Shown here: piece after piece, positions 1-8,053 of the stretch
Layout: each line of letters opens with the position of its first letter
Position numbering within the stretch: position 1 is the first letter of the stretch
Assembly (NCBI RefSeq): GCF_022346605.1
Contig: NZ_JAKRNT010000013.1
Location: 49,595 to 113,594 of the forward strand
Reading direction: 5' to 3'
DNA from: Sporosarcina sp. ACRSL
Lineage (GTDB): Bacteria; Bacillota; Bacilli; Bacillales_A; Planococcaceae
DNA: 64,000 nt
Notes under the pieces: model-generated
What the model was told of the DNA's origin: nothing
Seen by the model: only the letters and a program-made list of their open reading frames with translations
Databases searched by the model: none
Made by a program: the position numbers and the translations under genes

Positions 1-199
1 TATCATTCAAATCCTCAAAATTACTCAAATCGACTGCAATGAATGTCATGCTGTCATTTAGCGCCGTGTCTTCTTCCATTAACGAGTCAAGAGCCAAGCT
101 ATAAATACCAACGAGTGGCATCTCTTCGTTAGCAGTCCGCCCGGTATTACAAGCACCTAGTAGTAAAACCATAAAAATGAGAATCAATAGTGCTCTCAT
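1..199 (-). CDS. Putative lipoprotein, C-terminus cut off by window edge
   Basis: The gene runs leftwards out of the window, so only the first 66 codons are visible. The protein opens with MRALLILIFMVLLLGAC, a short signal peptide ending in the lipobox LLGAC, so it should be lipid-anchored at the outer face of the membrane. The mature part begins NTGRTANEE and I do not recognise the family. A GAGG ribosome site lies upstream of the ATG at 199. It starts 16 bp after the DinB-like gene on the same strand and is probably cotranscribed with it. Confidence 0.75.
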   Translation of the reverse strand, partial: MRALLILIFMVLLLGACNTGRTANEEMPLVGIYSLALDSLMEEDTALNDSMTFIAVDLSNFEDLND

Positions 200-215
200 G
201 AAGTTTCGCCTCTTT

Positions 216-746
216 TCATTGCCCCTTCAGCTTCTGTGCCAAATACGCGTCAGAGCCTCCCTTTGGAATGCTGAGATTTTCCCACTGCTCTCCTTTAATC
301 TGTTTCCCGATGAACATGATTTGTCCGATATGGGCAGCGTAATGCGCCATTTGCCTTTCAATCGCGTCGATGACGGAATGGGCTTCCCCGCGAATATAGA
401 TAGTCTTTTCCAAATCCGATTCGCTCAAGTTATCGAGGGTATCCAAAAATATGCGCCAGCCGCGTTCCCAACAATCCATCAACTGTTCCTTGGACATCCG
501 TTTCGATTCAAATTCTTCATCCCGATTCCGGTCCGGCTTTTCACCGTCTGTCGTCATAAAATCAGTCCACCTTGAAATCATATTTCCGCTTACATGTTGA
601 ATAAGGATAGCAATGCTGTTCGAAGCGTTGTTCATCGTCCAATAAAAGTCTTCCTCATTCAATTGGGCAAATGTCCTTTCGCCTTGCCCTTTCATTATGG
701 CGAACCGTTCCCGTACAACACGTAAATACTCTTTTCCAATCGACAT
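216..746 (-). CDS. DinB-superfamily protein (DUF1572-like)
   Basis: This is a four-helix-bundle protein of the DinB/YfiT superfamily, DUF1572 branch, about 176 residues. Members are putative metal-dependent enzymes or thiol transferases; the substrate is unknown. The C-terminal motif QMAHYAAHIGQI carries the paired histidines typical of the family metal site, and a further histidine is in IQHVSGN. I chose the ATG at 746 (MSIGKEYL) rather than an upstream in-frame codon because AAAAGGGGG lies just before it. It is divergent from the MBL gene at 881, and their shared intergenic region holds a FadR-type palindrome. Confidence 0.8.
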   Translation of the reverse strand: MSIGKEYLRVVRERFAIMKGQGERTFAQLNEEDFYWTMNNASNSIAILIQHVSGNMISRWTDFMTTDGEKPDRNRDEEFESKRMSKEQLMDCWERGWRIFLDTLDNLSESDLEKTIYIRGEAHSVIDAIERQMAHYAAHIGQIMFIGKQIKGEQWENLSIPKGGSDAYLAQKLKGQ

Positions 747-812
747 AACCCATGCCCCCTTTTGATACTGTATTCGATTCAAGCTAGAAAATATCCTTAA
801 TTAAGCTAAATG

Positions 813-830
813 TGAATGAATAATCATTCA
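813..830. promoter_or_regulatory. FadR-type operator palindrome
   Basis: TGAATGAATAATCATTCA is a perfect 7-bp inverted repeat around a 4-bp centre. It matches the B. subtilis FadR (TetR family) consensus as I remember it, TGAATGAMTANTCATTCA, at every position. It lies just before a possible -10 (TATTAT/TATGAT, 831-840) of the MBL gene at 881, so it could repress that promoter. Confidence 0.6.
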
Positions 831-880
831 TATTATGATAGTCTACTAGTAAGTAAACGTAACGATAAGGAGGGAAGCTC

Positions 881-1696
881 TTGTTCCTGAAAACAAAGTC
901 AACCCAAGATGAAGTTAGCAACGTTCGATTTGTAAATGGAGTTGTTCAATTGAACAGCGTCAAATTAAATGTATATTGTTTTGAAACGGATGGGGTGTTA
1001 ATTGACACCGGGTCACAATCAGTAGCAGAGGAATTTAAACCATTTTTTGCCCAGGCAGATATTGACCAAGTCGTCATCACCCACGCCCATGAAGATCATA
1101 CGGGCGGCGCACAGTTCTTGCAAACAGAATATGGGCTTCCTATTTTCATGAATGAAATGGCGATTGAAGAATGTGCCCAAAAAGCATACTATCCCCTATA
1201 CCGGAAATATTTTTGGGGAGCGCGTCGCCCTTTTGAGGCTCGTCCAATCGGAGAAACATTCAAATCGAGAAACGCAGATTGGACTGTCATTCCGACGCCA
1301 GGACATGCAAAGGATCATCTCGCTTTTCTGAATAACGAAACGGGACAACTGTTTTCCGGAGACTTATATGTGCACCCAAAAACGAAAGTCATTTTACGGG
1401 ATGAGAGCATTCCTACCATTATCAGTTCTATTGAAAAGACATTGTCGTATGATTTCGGGGAATTATTTTGCTGCCATGCGGGGTATGTGAAGGACGGACG
1501 CGTGGCACTTCAGAAGAAACTTTTATATTTACAGGAACTCCGGGGGAATACACTTGCTTTGCATAAAAAAGGGTACGGAGTGCGTGAAATCCATTCGCAA
1601 CTTTTCCCGAAGAAGTACCCTATCACCTATTTTTCATTTGGGGAATGGAATTCAATCCATATTAACCGATCGATTGTGAATGAAGGAAATGAGTAA
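881..1696 (+). CDS. MBL-fold metallo-hydrolase
   Basis: This is a soluble metallo-beta-lactamase-fold hydrolase of 271 residues. The zinc-binding signature THAHEDHTGG is near residues 65-74, followed by PTPGHAKDH near 143 and the bridging aspartate in FSGDLYVH near 162. A winged-helix-like C-terminal tail follows, as in many MBL thioesterase-like or glyoxalase II-like enzymes. The start is TTG at 881, set by AAGGAGGG at 868-875. The substrate is unknown. The perfect FadR-type operator upstream suggests a link to fatty-acid or acyl-CoA metabolism, which is inference. Confidence 0.85.
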   Translation: MFLKTKSTQDEVSNVRFVNGVVQLNSVKLNVYCFETDGVLIDTGSQSVAEEFKPFFAQADIDQVVITHAHEDHTGGAQFLQTEYGLPIFMNEMAIEECAQKAYYPLYRKYFWGARRPFEARPIGETFKSRNADWTVIPTPGHAKDHLAFLNNETGQLFSGDLYVHPKTKVILRDESIPTIISSIEKTLSYDFGELFCCHAGYVKDGRVALQKKLLYLQELRGNTLALHKKGYGVREIHSQLFPKKYPITYFSFGEWNSIHINRSIVNEGNE

Positions 1697-1710
1697 AGAG
1701 GGGTGGGCAT

Positions 1711-2337
1711 CTAGTTGCACTGTCCGCACCCATATTTGTCCTCGAACGCATCGATCCAGCCCATATCAATCGGCCCATTAAGAACTTTATAATAAACGGG
1801 ATCGTTAAAGGACATGATTCGATTCTCATAAATGGAGGCGCCTGTCGTCTTCCCCTTTAAGTAAATCATGACTTGAAATCCTTTTTCCCCTGAGACATTG
1901 CTATCCCACTCGGAGTCCTTCATCTTTTTCACCCGATACTGGCTTAGAAATTCTATCAATTCTTCAACAGGTTCCGTCTCTTCCGTTCGCCATTTGGAGA
2001 AACGGAAATCCATTGCCTCAAAATTTGAAGCGTTGTAAGTGAGTAAGTCGTCCAAACCTTTTTCCCTATGATCGTCATAGATAGTCCACGAAAAAAACAG
2101 CACGACACCGATGATTCCGATCATGTGATACTTCAACGGTATTCTTAGCACAAGCAATCTTGCGGTCAACAACGCTGCAGGGATGACAATCAAAATGATC
2201 CCGAAGATTGCAAGCGCGTAAGGTATAGTGCTTATGTAAATCCACCGATCCCATAGATAAGCAAAAATTTTAAAATATAACAAGAAAAATAGAATTCCCC
2301 AGAAGTAAAACGCAAACTTCCCCTTCGTTGTATCCAC
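1711..2337 (-). CDS. Hypothetical membrane protein, three N-terminal TM segments
   Basis: I do not recognise this 208-residue protein. The first ~95 residues contain three hydrophobic stretches (about 8-30, 38-62 and 70-88). After these comes a soluble domain with many charged and aromatic residues, ending in a C-terminal GCGQCN motif that could bind metal or form a disulfide. It is convergent with the MBL gene, with only 14 bp between their stop codons, and no clear terminator is visible there. Confidence 0.7.
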   Translation of the reverse strand: MDTTKGKFAFYFWGILFFLLYFKIFAYLWDRWIYISTIPYALAIFGIILIVIPAALLTARLLVLRIPLKYHMIGIIGVVLFFSWTIYDDHREKGLDDLLTYNASNFEAMDFRFSKWRTEETEPVEELIEFLSQYRVKKMKDSEWDSNVSGEKGFQVMIYLKGKTTGASIYENRIMSFNDPVYYKVLNGPIDMGWIDAFEDKYGCGQCN

Positions 2338-2433
2338 TTTAATTCACATCCCTTAGGTCTTCGAAAGATTGATCTGCCTTTTCCAACTAGCTCAATAGTA
2401 AAACTCAATCATGCGGGGGATACCCGAATTGGT

Positions 2434-2763
2434 TCACCTCAAAGGCTTTCCTGAAACAATATGCCAATGAAGATGCTTTGACTCTTGATAATTTCCTAAG
2501 TTTGTAATAACTCGACAAGCTCCGTTTTCCTCTGTCACCATAGCTGCCACTTTCTTAATTACGCCCATCAAATCGAGCATTAATCCATCATCACTTTCTT
2601 CCAACGTTATCAACGAAGAGATATGTTTTTTCGGTATGGCAACAATATGTACGGGATAGAAAGGTCTCGTATGATAATAGGCTAATACGTTTTCTGTCTC
2701 TAGCACTTTGTTCACTGGAGTTTTGCCGCTTAACACTTCATCACAATAAAAGTCTTCCGTCAA
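2434..2763 (-). CDS. HIT family nucleotide-binding protein
   Basis: This is a small histidine-triad protein of 109 residues. The triad HLHWHIVSG lies near residues 97-105, preceded by the typical strand YPVHIVAIPKKHISSL. HIT proteins hydrolyse or transfer nucleotides from small phosphoramidates and dinucleoside polyphosphates in the cytoplasm. The start ATG at 2763 follows GGAAGGGAGTGGG. The length is short but normal for compact HIT proteins. Its exact substrate cannot be read from the sequence. Confidence 0.88.
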   Translation of the reverse strand: MTEDFYCDEVLSGKTPVNKVLETENVLAYYHTRPFYPVHIVAIPKKHISSLITLEESDDGLMLDLMGVIKKVAAMVTEENGACRVITNLGNYQESKHLHWHIVSGKPLR

Positions 2764-2789
2764 AATATCCCACTCCCTTCCATTTCAAA

Positions 2790-3004
2790 AAAGCCCCCAA
2801 CCCCACCCTCACTGCGTTCGCAAATTAGCACATGGTCGTTACAATTACATTCTACTTGTACACATGTCACGGTACTGGGCTTCAGTTGTTCATGACGGCT
2901 TCGACACCGATTGGTATAGCCCCATCTACCTACCATTAAGTTCCAACTTACCCCGTTGGCGGGGGTTTGTACTCACCTTTGCGATGCAGCTACCGACTTG
3001 CTTT
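2790..3004 (-). other. Structured non-coding element, possible IS200/IS605-type end or omega-RNA remnant
   Basis: Read on the minus strand, this 215-bp stretch has the look of a structured RNA: a CCCCGCCAACGGGG hairpin, ACCAATCGGT, paired GGGCT/AGCCC arms and CATGTG/CACATG-like arms. It has no credible start or ribosome site on either strand. Similar blocks recur in Bacillales next to TnpB-type transposon ends, as far as I recall, but no TnpB coding remnant is visible here. It lies between the HIT gene and the DIP1984 gene. The identity is uncertain. Confidence 0.3.
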
Positions 3005-3460
3005 TCAGATCAGATCAATGTTCCAATTCAAGCCTTGAATCTTCGTGTCGAGCTCCCTGAACTCTTTCGATAATTGGTCGACCTGCTTCTGAATGGCAGC
3101 GACATCCACGGTGCTGACGAATTTGATCTCGGAGCGGCTATATCGGTCGTTCCGGATAGATCCTTCCTCTGCAATTTTTGCGAGCGTCAACCGCTTGTCC
3201 CACTTCTGGTCACGTTCGACCAAAGCATCCGCAAGCGTCCGTGTTTCATCGAATTGGACGGAACAATTCGTTTTATTGATCCGCTGAATCAAGGTCGTCA
3301 ATTCTTTCATAATGCCGTCGAGTTCCGCCAACATCGTATTCGGATCCTCTGCAGGCTTTTCACCCTCTTGGATCTTCAAGTTAAGGCTAATCCGCCTTTT
3401 CAGCTGCTCGACTCGCTTTTGATAATCCGCCCTTGCAATCAATGCCTCTGCTAGCTTCAT
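3005..3460 (-). CDS. DIP1984 family (septicolysin-like) protein
   Basis: This 151-residue protein matches the DIP1984/septicolysin family. It opens with MKLAEALIARADYQKRVEQLKRRI, then a helical region, a central EFD-like strand (SVQFDE) and a long C-terminal coiled region ending GLNWNIDLI. It is predicted to be cytoplasmic and mostly coiled coil. The septicolysin name comes from weak similarity to a secreted haemolysin; there is no signal peptide here, so I do not infer toxicity. It is followed by the metallopeptidase gene on the same strand, 32 bp away. Confidence 0.8.
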   Translation of the reverse strand: MKLAEALIARADYQKRVEQLKRRISLNLKIQEGEKPAEDPNTMLAELDGIMKELTTLIQRINKTNCSVQFDETRTLADALVERDQKWDKRLTLAKIAEEGSIRNDRYSRSEIKFVSTVDVAAIQKQVDQLSKEFRELDTKIQGLNWNIDLI

Positions 3461-3492
3461 TCCAAACCCCTCCCATTGTCAAAACGGCGATT

Positions 3493-5079
3493 TTACACGA
3501 GTGCTTTCATAACGAATTGATCAATAAAATATTGTGGATTCAGCTTTTCGCCTGTCGCTTTTTCAATCTTTTCATTCCACTGATAAAGTGCACCTGGCTT
3601 GAAATACTCGTCTATTAAATACGTGCCCACTTCAGGCGTGAACATGTCCTTTGAGATGTTGTTCTCAATGTAGGAGTGCAATTGAGACGTCGTCAACTCG
3701 CCCAATAAATAGTTTTGATAATAAACCGGGACGAGCGTGAAATGGATTTTCGCTGCCCAATGCGGGTAGTCAACGTTTTCTGGCGGATTCACAAATTGGA
3801 CGTCCTTCACAATTTTCCACCAAAGCTTATTCAAATCCTGATCCGGATTTTCGTACAGCTCGCGCTCAAAGAACGTGAAAGCCATGATCCATCGACCTGC
3901 GATGAGCATTTGTCGGCGCAATGATTTCTCGATGAGCGGTGTCAATTCCTCCACTTCGGCTTTATCCAACCCTAAATACTTCTCGAGCCAAGCGGGATCT
4001 TTCCCGAAACGGCCGTAAAGCATCGCGATCGCTTCCGTCGTCAATGTATGCGCGCATGTTCTGAGTAGGAACGGAAGTGTACGGTCGACATATTTGAAAT
4101 AAACCGCATGGCCAAACTCATGCAATGTCGTGACGGACCAATAATCGGAAGGCACATTATTGCAGAGCACGCGGACGTCACCTTCCCGGTCGAGATCCGT
4201 GCAAAACGCATGCTGATTTTTCTTATCGCGCGGATATAGATCGCTTTTTACCAGCATATCTGTAATGTCCATGCCCATGCTGTCGAACGTTGCAATTGCC
4301 AATTGCTCAAGATCCTTCCCTTCATAGTAAGGATCCAAGTCCAGTTCCTTGGAAGGCGGTGCCTCCTGGAAAAACGGATCTGCGTAATGCCATGGTCGGA
4401 GCTCATCGGTTGAAATACCGAAGCGCTCTGCCAATTCGCTATCCAGCTCGTGTTTCATTTCACGGAACGGCTCATCGGAAAGCTCCTTCAACTTATGGAA
4501 GATGGAAAAGACTTCATCCCGGTCGAGTTCCTGGTGCTCGAAGCTCATTTGGTGATAGTTTTCAAAGCCCAATGACCGCGCGACTTCGTTCCGTTTTTTG
4601 ACGAGGATCAAAAGCTTTTCCTCGACTTCCTTTCCGATCTGCTTGCTCGCGTGCCACGCCTCTTCACGTTCAGCCAAATTATTGCTTTTAATCAAAATGT
4701 CCCGGACATCATTTTCGGACACTTGCTTTCCGTCAATCGTCGCTCGGAACGTATTGAAGACGCCAATCAATTCCGTCGAGAGCTCGACCATTTCCTTTAG
4801 ATCCTCTTCAGGAATTTGACTACCCGCCATGCCGGTATGGAGACTTTCAAGTTGGCGTCGTTGCATTGCCGTTAAATCATCTTGAGCGAGATACTTTTTC
4901 ACTTGCTCGAAACGTTCCGGATTAGAAAGATACATATTAAATGCCGTCTTCGCCTCTGCGGTCTTCTTATTCCATTCGTCTTCTCCTGTCGTCGCCGCCA
5001 TCCAAGAACTGTTCGCGCTCGTTACATGCAAATCCCGGATCGTTTTATTTTGCTCCTCCAAAAACTGTTCAACTGTCAT
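3493..5079 (-). CDS. Zinc metallopeptidase, M3/M2-like (gluzincin)
   Basis: This is a 528-residue soluble, almost entirely helical peptidase. The zinc motif HEFGHAVYF lies near residue 318, and a second glutamate ligand follows about 25 residues later in TTEAIAML. The spacing is like the M2/M3 clan MA peptidases (oligoendopeptidase or peptidyl-dipeptidase type). There is no signal peptide, so it probably trims oligopeptides in the cytoplasm. The ATG at 5079 is preceded by AAAAAAGGGG. The exact subfamily (M2 or M3) cannot be decided by eye. Confidence 0.85.
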   Translation of the reverse strand: MTVEQFLEEQNKTIRDLHVTSANSSWMAATTGEDEWNKKTAEAKTAFNMYLSNPERFEQVKKYLAQDDLTAMQRRQLESLHTGMAGSQIPEEDLKEMVELSTELIGVFNTFRATIDGKQVSENDVRDILIKSNNLAEREEAWHASKQIGKEVEEKLLILVKKRNEVARSLGFENYHQMSFEHQELDRDEVFSIFHKLKELSDEPFREMKHELDSELAERFGISTDELRPWHYADPFFQEAPPSKELDLDPYYEGKDLEQLAIATFDSMGMDITDMLVKSDLYPRDKKNQHAFCTDLDREGDVRVLCNNVPSDYWSVTTLHEFGHAVYFKYVDRTLPFLLRTCAHTLTTEAIAMLYGRFGKDPAWLEKYLGLDKAEVEELTPLIEKSLRRQMLIAGRWIMAFTFFERELYENPDQDLNKLWWKIVKDVQFVNPPENVDYPHWAAKIHFTLVPVYYQNYLLGELTTSQLHSYIENNISKDMFTPEVGTYLIDEYFKPGALYQWNEKIEKATGEKLNPQYFIDQFVMKALV

Positions 5080-5139
5080 GGTCTCTACCCCTTTTTTCTG
5101 TCATACTCTTTTATTCGGTACAATGCAGCAAATCTCCTT

Positions 5140-6786
5140 TTATTCCGACAGAGTTCGCCCGACGATCCTACCGCCGAAAAGGCAACCTCCTAAAAAGGTA
5201 CCTTCCAATGCGCGATATCCATGTACACCGCCGCCACCGAAACCAGCAACTTCCCCTGCCGCATACAATCCAGGTACAGGATTTCCCGCTTCATTCAACA
5301 CACGGCCGGACAAGTCCGTCTGAAGCCCGCCTAACGTTTTTCGGGTCAAAATATTGAGCTTTACCGCTATTAATGGACCGTTTTTCGGATCTAAGATTTT
5401 ATGCGGTTTTGCAACCCGAATAAGCTTGTCGCCAATATAATTCCTTGCCCCTCGGAGCGCGGTAATTTGTAAATCCTTCGTGAACGTATTCTCCATCTCC
5501 CGGTCCCTTGCAAGCAGCTGTCGCTCGATTTTTTCAGCATCGATTAATTCATTTCCCGCGACTCGGTTCATTCCCTCCGCTAATTCCGCTAACGTATCCG
5601 CCACAATGAAATCTTCACCTTTATCCAAGAACGCTTTCACAGGAGCAGGCGGACCAGGAAGGACTCTTGATAGCACCTTCTTAATGCTTTTCCCTGTCAA
5701 ATCAGGATTCTGTTCAGATCCTGATAATGCGAACTCTTTTTCAATGATCTTTTCGGTGAGAATAAACCACGAATAGTCATAGCCCGTTTCCTTGATCGCC
5801 TGTAACGTACCTAATGTGTCGAACCCAGGAAAATTCGGTGCCGGGAAACGGTTCCCTTCTGCATCCAACCAGATGGATGAAGGGCCAGGCAAAATACGGA
5901 TACCATGGGAGGGCCAAATCGGGCTCCAATTCCGTATGCCTTCCGTGTAATGCCACATCCGATCTTTATTGACAATCCGGCCTCCTGCGTTTTCTGTTAT
6001 TGCGAGCATCCGTCCGTCAACGTGCGCTGGCACTCCTGAAATCATCTGTTTCGGGGGTTCCCCTAAACGAGTGGGCCAGTTTTCCCGGACAAGATCAAAA
6101 TTTGCTCCAATCCCACCGCTCGTCACGACAACTGCAGAAGCCTCATATGTAAATTCTCCGATGACGGTCCTTGAGCTTGTTTCCCCTCTTTCGACGTTAC
6201 TCGGTTCCAATTCAGATCCTTTAACGCCGACAACCGCTCCATTTTCAACGAGCAATTCATCCACCCGATGCCGTGGCTTGTAATCGACAAGCCCTTTGCT
6301 CATCCCTTCACGGACCATCTTCTCGAACGGTTGCACGAGCCCAGGACCCGTCCCCCATGTTATATGGAATCGCGGTACTGAATTTCCATGCCCCTCGGCT
6401 AAATAGCCCCCTCTCTCCGCCCAGCCGACAACAGGGAAAAATCGGACGCCAAGTGAATTGAGCCACTCCCTCTTTTCGGTTGCAGCAAACTCCACATATG
6501 CTTCCGCCCATTTCAACGCCCAATAATCTTCATCATCCAACCTGTCGAACCCAGCACTCCCAAGCCAATCCTGCCAAGCCAACTCCTTCGAATCTTTAAT
6601 GCCCAGTCGCCGCTGCTCCGGCGAATCAACTAAAAACAATCCCCCGAACGACCACCATGCCTGTCCGCCCATAGACGATTCCGGCTCCTGATCCAATAAC
6701 AGCACCTTTTTCCCTTTTTTGATAATCTCTGAAGTCGCCACCAAACCGGCGAGTCCAGCTCCCACTACAATGACGTCGTAATTCAT
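5140..6786 (-). CDS. FAD-binding dehydrogenase (KsdD/flavocytochrome-like)
   Basis: The 548-residue product has an N-terminal Rossmann FAD motif (DVIVVGAGLAGLVA, residues 4-17), followed by SSMGGQAWWSFGGL. It ends with the FAD-closing motif PGLYAAGEVAGFGGGGVHGYRALEGTFLGG. This matches the FAD-dependent fumarate-reductase/3-ketosteroid-dehydrogenase-like family often annotated only as FAD-binding dehydrogenase. It is probably a soluble oxidoreductase with an unknown substrate. The start at 6786 (MNYDVIVVG) is set by GGGGGA six bases upstream; an in-frame codon at 6816 lacks a site. Confidence 0.87.
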   Translation of the reverse strand: MNYDVIVVGAGLAGLVATSEIIKKGKKVLLLDQEPESSMGGQAWWSFGGLFLVDSPEQRRLGIKDSKELAWQDWLGSAGFDRLDDEDYWALKWAEAYVEFAATEKREWLNSLGVRFFPVVGWAERGGYLAEGHGNSVPRFHITWGTGPGLVQPFEKMVREGMSKGLVDYKPRHRVDELLVENGAVVGVKGSELEPSNVERGETSSRTVIGEFTYEASAVVVTSGGIGANFDLVRENWPTRLGEPPKQMISGVPAHVDGRMLAITENAGGRIVNKDRMWHYTEGIRNWSPIWPSHGIRILPGPSSIWLDAEGNRFPAPNFPGFDTLGTLQAIKETGYDYSWFILTEKIIEKEFALSGSEQNPDLTGKSIKKVLSRVLPGPPAPVKAFLDKGEDFIVADTLAELAEGMNRVAGNELIDAEKIERQLLARDREMENTFTKDLQITALRGARNYIGDKLIRVAKPHKILDPKNGPLIAVKLNILTRKTLGGLQTDLSGRVLNEAGNPVPGLYAAGEVAGFGGGGVHGYRALEGTFLGGCLFGGRIVGRTLSE

Positions 6787-6921
6787 ATCGCTTCCCCCAA
6801 TGTCAATAAATCCCACAATCCATGTTTCGTCAGATGTAATTCAAATCCCTTCTTTTCATTACGGTGAGTCGCGTATACTTCTTCCGGTGCAGTGCATAGT
6901 ACGTGTAGGAGGTGAGGATCT

Positions 6922-7101
6922 GTGAATAAAAACAATAAGAAAACGATGAATGAAAGAACGCATAATAGTTTTGATGTTTACAAAGAAGGCCAGAACACGA
7001 ACAGCAACACGAATAACCCGGGCGAAAACCGGACTGAGGAGTTTGCGCAGGAGTTTCAGGGGAATGCTCGAAATGAACGGGACGATGATAAAGAACGGTA
7101 A
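6922..7101 (+). CDS. Small Asn/Glu-rich hydrophilic protein, possibly spore-associated
   Basis: A GTG start at 6922 follows a strong TAGGAGGTGAGG site and gives a 59-residue protein beginning MNKNNKKTMNERTHNSFDV. It is very hydrophilic, rich in Asn, Glu and Arg, and has no hydrophobic core. The stretch TEEFAQEFQG resembles the EFASE-type segment that the spore protease GPR cuts in gamma-type small acid-soluble proteins, but the rest does not match SspE. A terminator hairpin follows. The function is unknown; a spore role is inference. Confidence 0.6.
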   Translation: MNKNNKKTMNERTHNSFDVYKEGQNTNSNTNNPGENRTEEFAQEFQGNARNERDDDKER

Positions 7102-7129
7102 AAAACAGGCGAGAAAAAGCTAAATAAAA

Positions 7130-7161
7130 GGGAGTTCAATTCACCTATGAATTGAACTCCC
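7130..7161. terminator. Bidirectional terminator between convergent genes
   Basis: A near-perfect hairpin has 14-bp arms (GGGAGTTCAATTCA and its complement) and a 4-base loop. It sits between the small ORF ending at 7101 and the PqqB-like gene ending at 7188. On the minus side it is followed by a T-rich tract. Confidence 0.8.
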
Positions 7162-7187
7162 TTCAATCTTCTCCGGCACCCAGAATG

Positions 7188-8053
7188 TCACAGAACAAAC
7201 TCCATACCTTCCTCCGCAATATGAAAGCCCTTCATTTCAAGCTCATTCCGAACCGTTCCCTCCCTATCAATCACGGGATTCGAGTGATTAAGATGAATGA
7301 AATAAATCTCGGTTTGTTCCACCAGATCTTGTAATCGATCCATTGTTTCTGTCATGAGTGGATGAGGAATCTCCCGATAATCCCGGCCAATGTTTTTTAG
7401 ATCTTCAGCGGAATGAAATGTGCCGTCAAGTAAGCAAATATCCGCTTCCTTACATGCTTCATAAATGTCCTTGTCCCACTGCTCCCATCGATCAATATCC
7501 GGAATGTATAAAACTTTCTTCTTCGTCCCTGTAATCCAAAAAGCGAACGTCTCAGAAAATTCATTTCTGTGAGGGACCTCAACAGGTGTAACGGTGACAT
7601 TCTGTGAAACAGCAATCCTTTCGCCATCACGCATTTTTGAAGCTCAATATTGTGAAGCTTTGTTAATTGGCTCCAGGGCGCTTGTTCTTCCAACAGCTTC
7701 TTCATTTTCGTTCCTGCCATGACCGGCACCTTGTTTGCACCGATCGCTTCTCTTCCTAAAAATAATATTCCGGGATAATGGCCTAAATGAGCATGTGTCA
7801 AAAAGATGCTCGACATGAGTTGCCCCTGCAGATCGTACTTCATCTGCACCCTTACCATCTGCTCTTTAAAATCCGGGGTTGCATCTATTAAATGCCAAGC
7901 CTTCTCTTCAGGCAAAACAATTGCTAAAGACGCTGCAGAGCGCCGAAATGCAGGATTTCTAATGGCCTCCGTACAGTTTTCGCAATAGCAATTTGGATGT
8001 GGCAGACCGGCGTCTTGAGCCGTTCCTACTACATGTAAAATTACCTTACTCAT
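7188..8053 (-). pseudogene. PqqB-like MBL-fold hydrolase, single-base frameshift
   Basis: Two overlapping frames together encode one PqqB-like MBL protein of about 288 residues. The first frame (8053 down to about 7640) has HVVGTAQDAGLPHPNC, a CYCENC cluster and the zinc motif THAHLGHYPG. The second frame (about 7634 to 7188) continues MRDGERIAVSQN and has LDGTFH and IHLNHSNP. The break lies at a run of five A (plus-strand T at 7634-7638); a sixth A would join LQK to MRDGE in frame. The start overlaps the nhaC stop (ATGA), so the two are translationally coupled. It could be real inactivation or a homopolymer error. Confidence 0.85.

Noticed and set aside
2864..3073. Small plus-strand ORF in the structured region
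   Set aside because: It has no ribosome site and runs antisense through apparent RNA hairpins and into the DIP1984 gene.
4290..4601. Antisense ORFs across the peptidase gene
   Set aside because: They are shadows of the strongly coding minus frame with the HEFGH zinc motif and have no ribosome sites.
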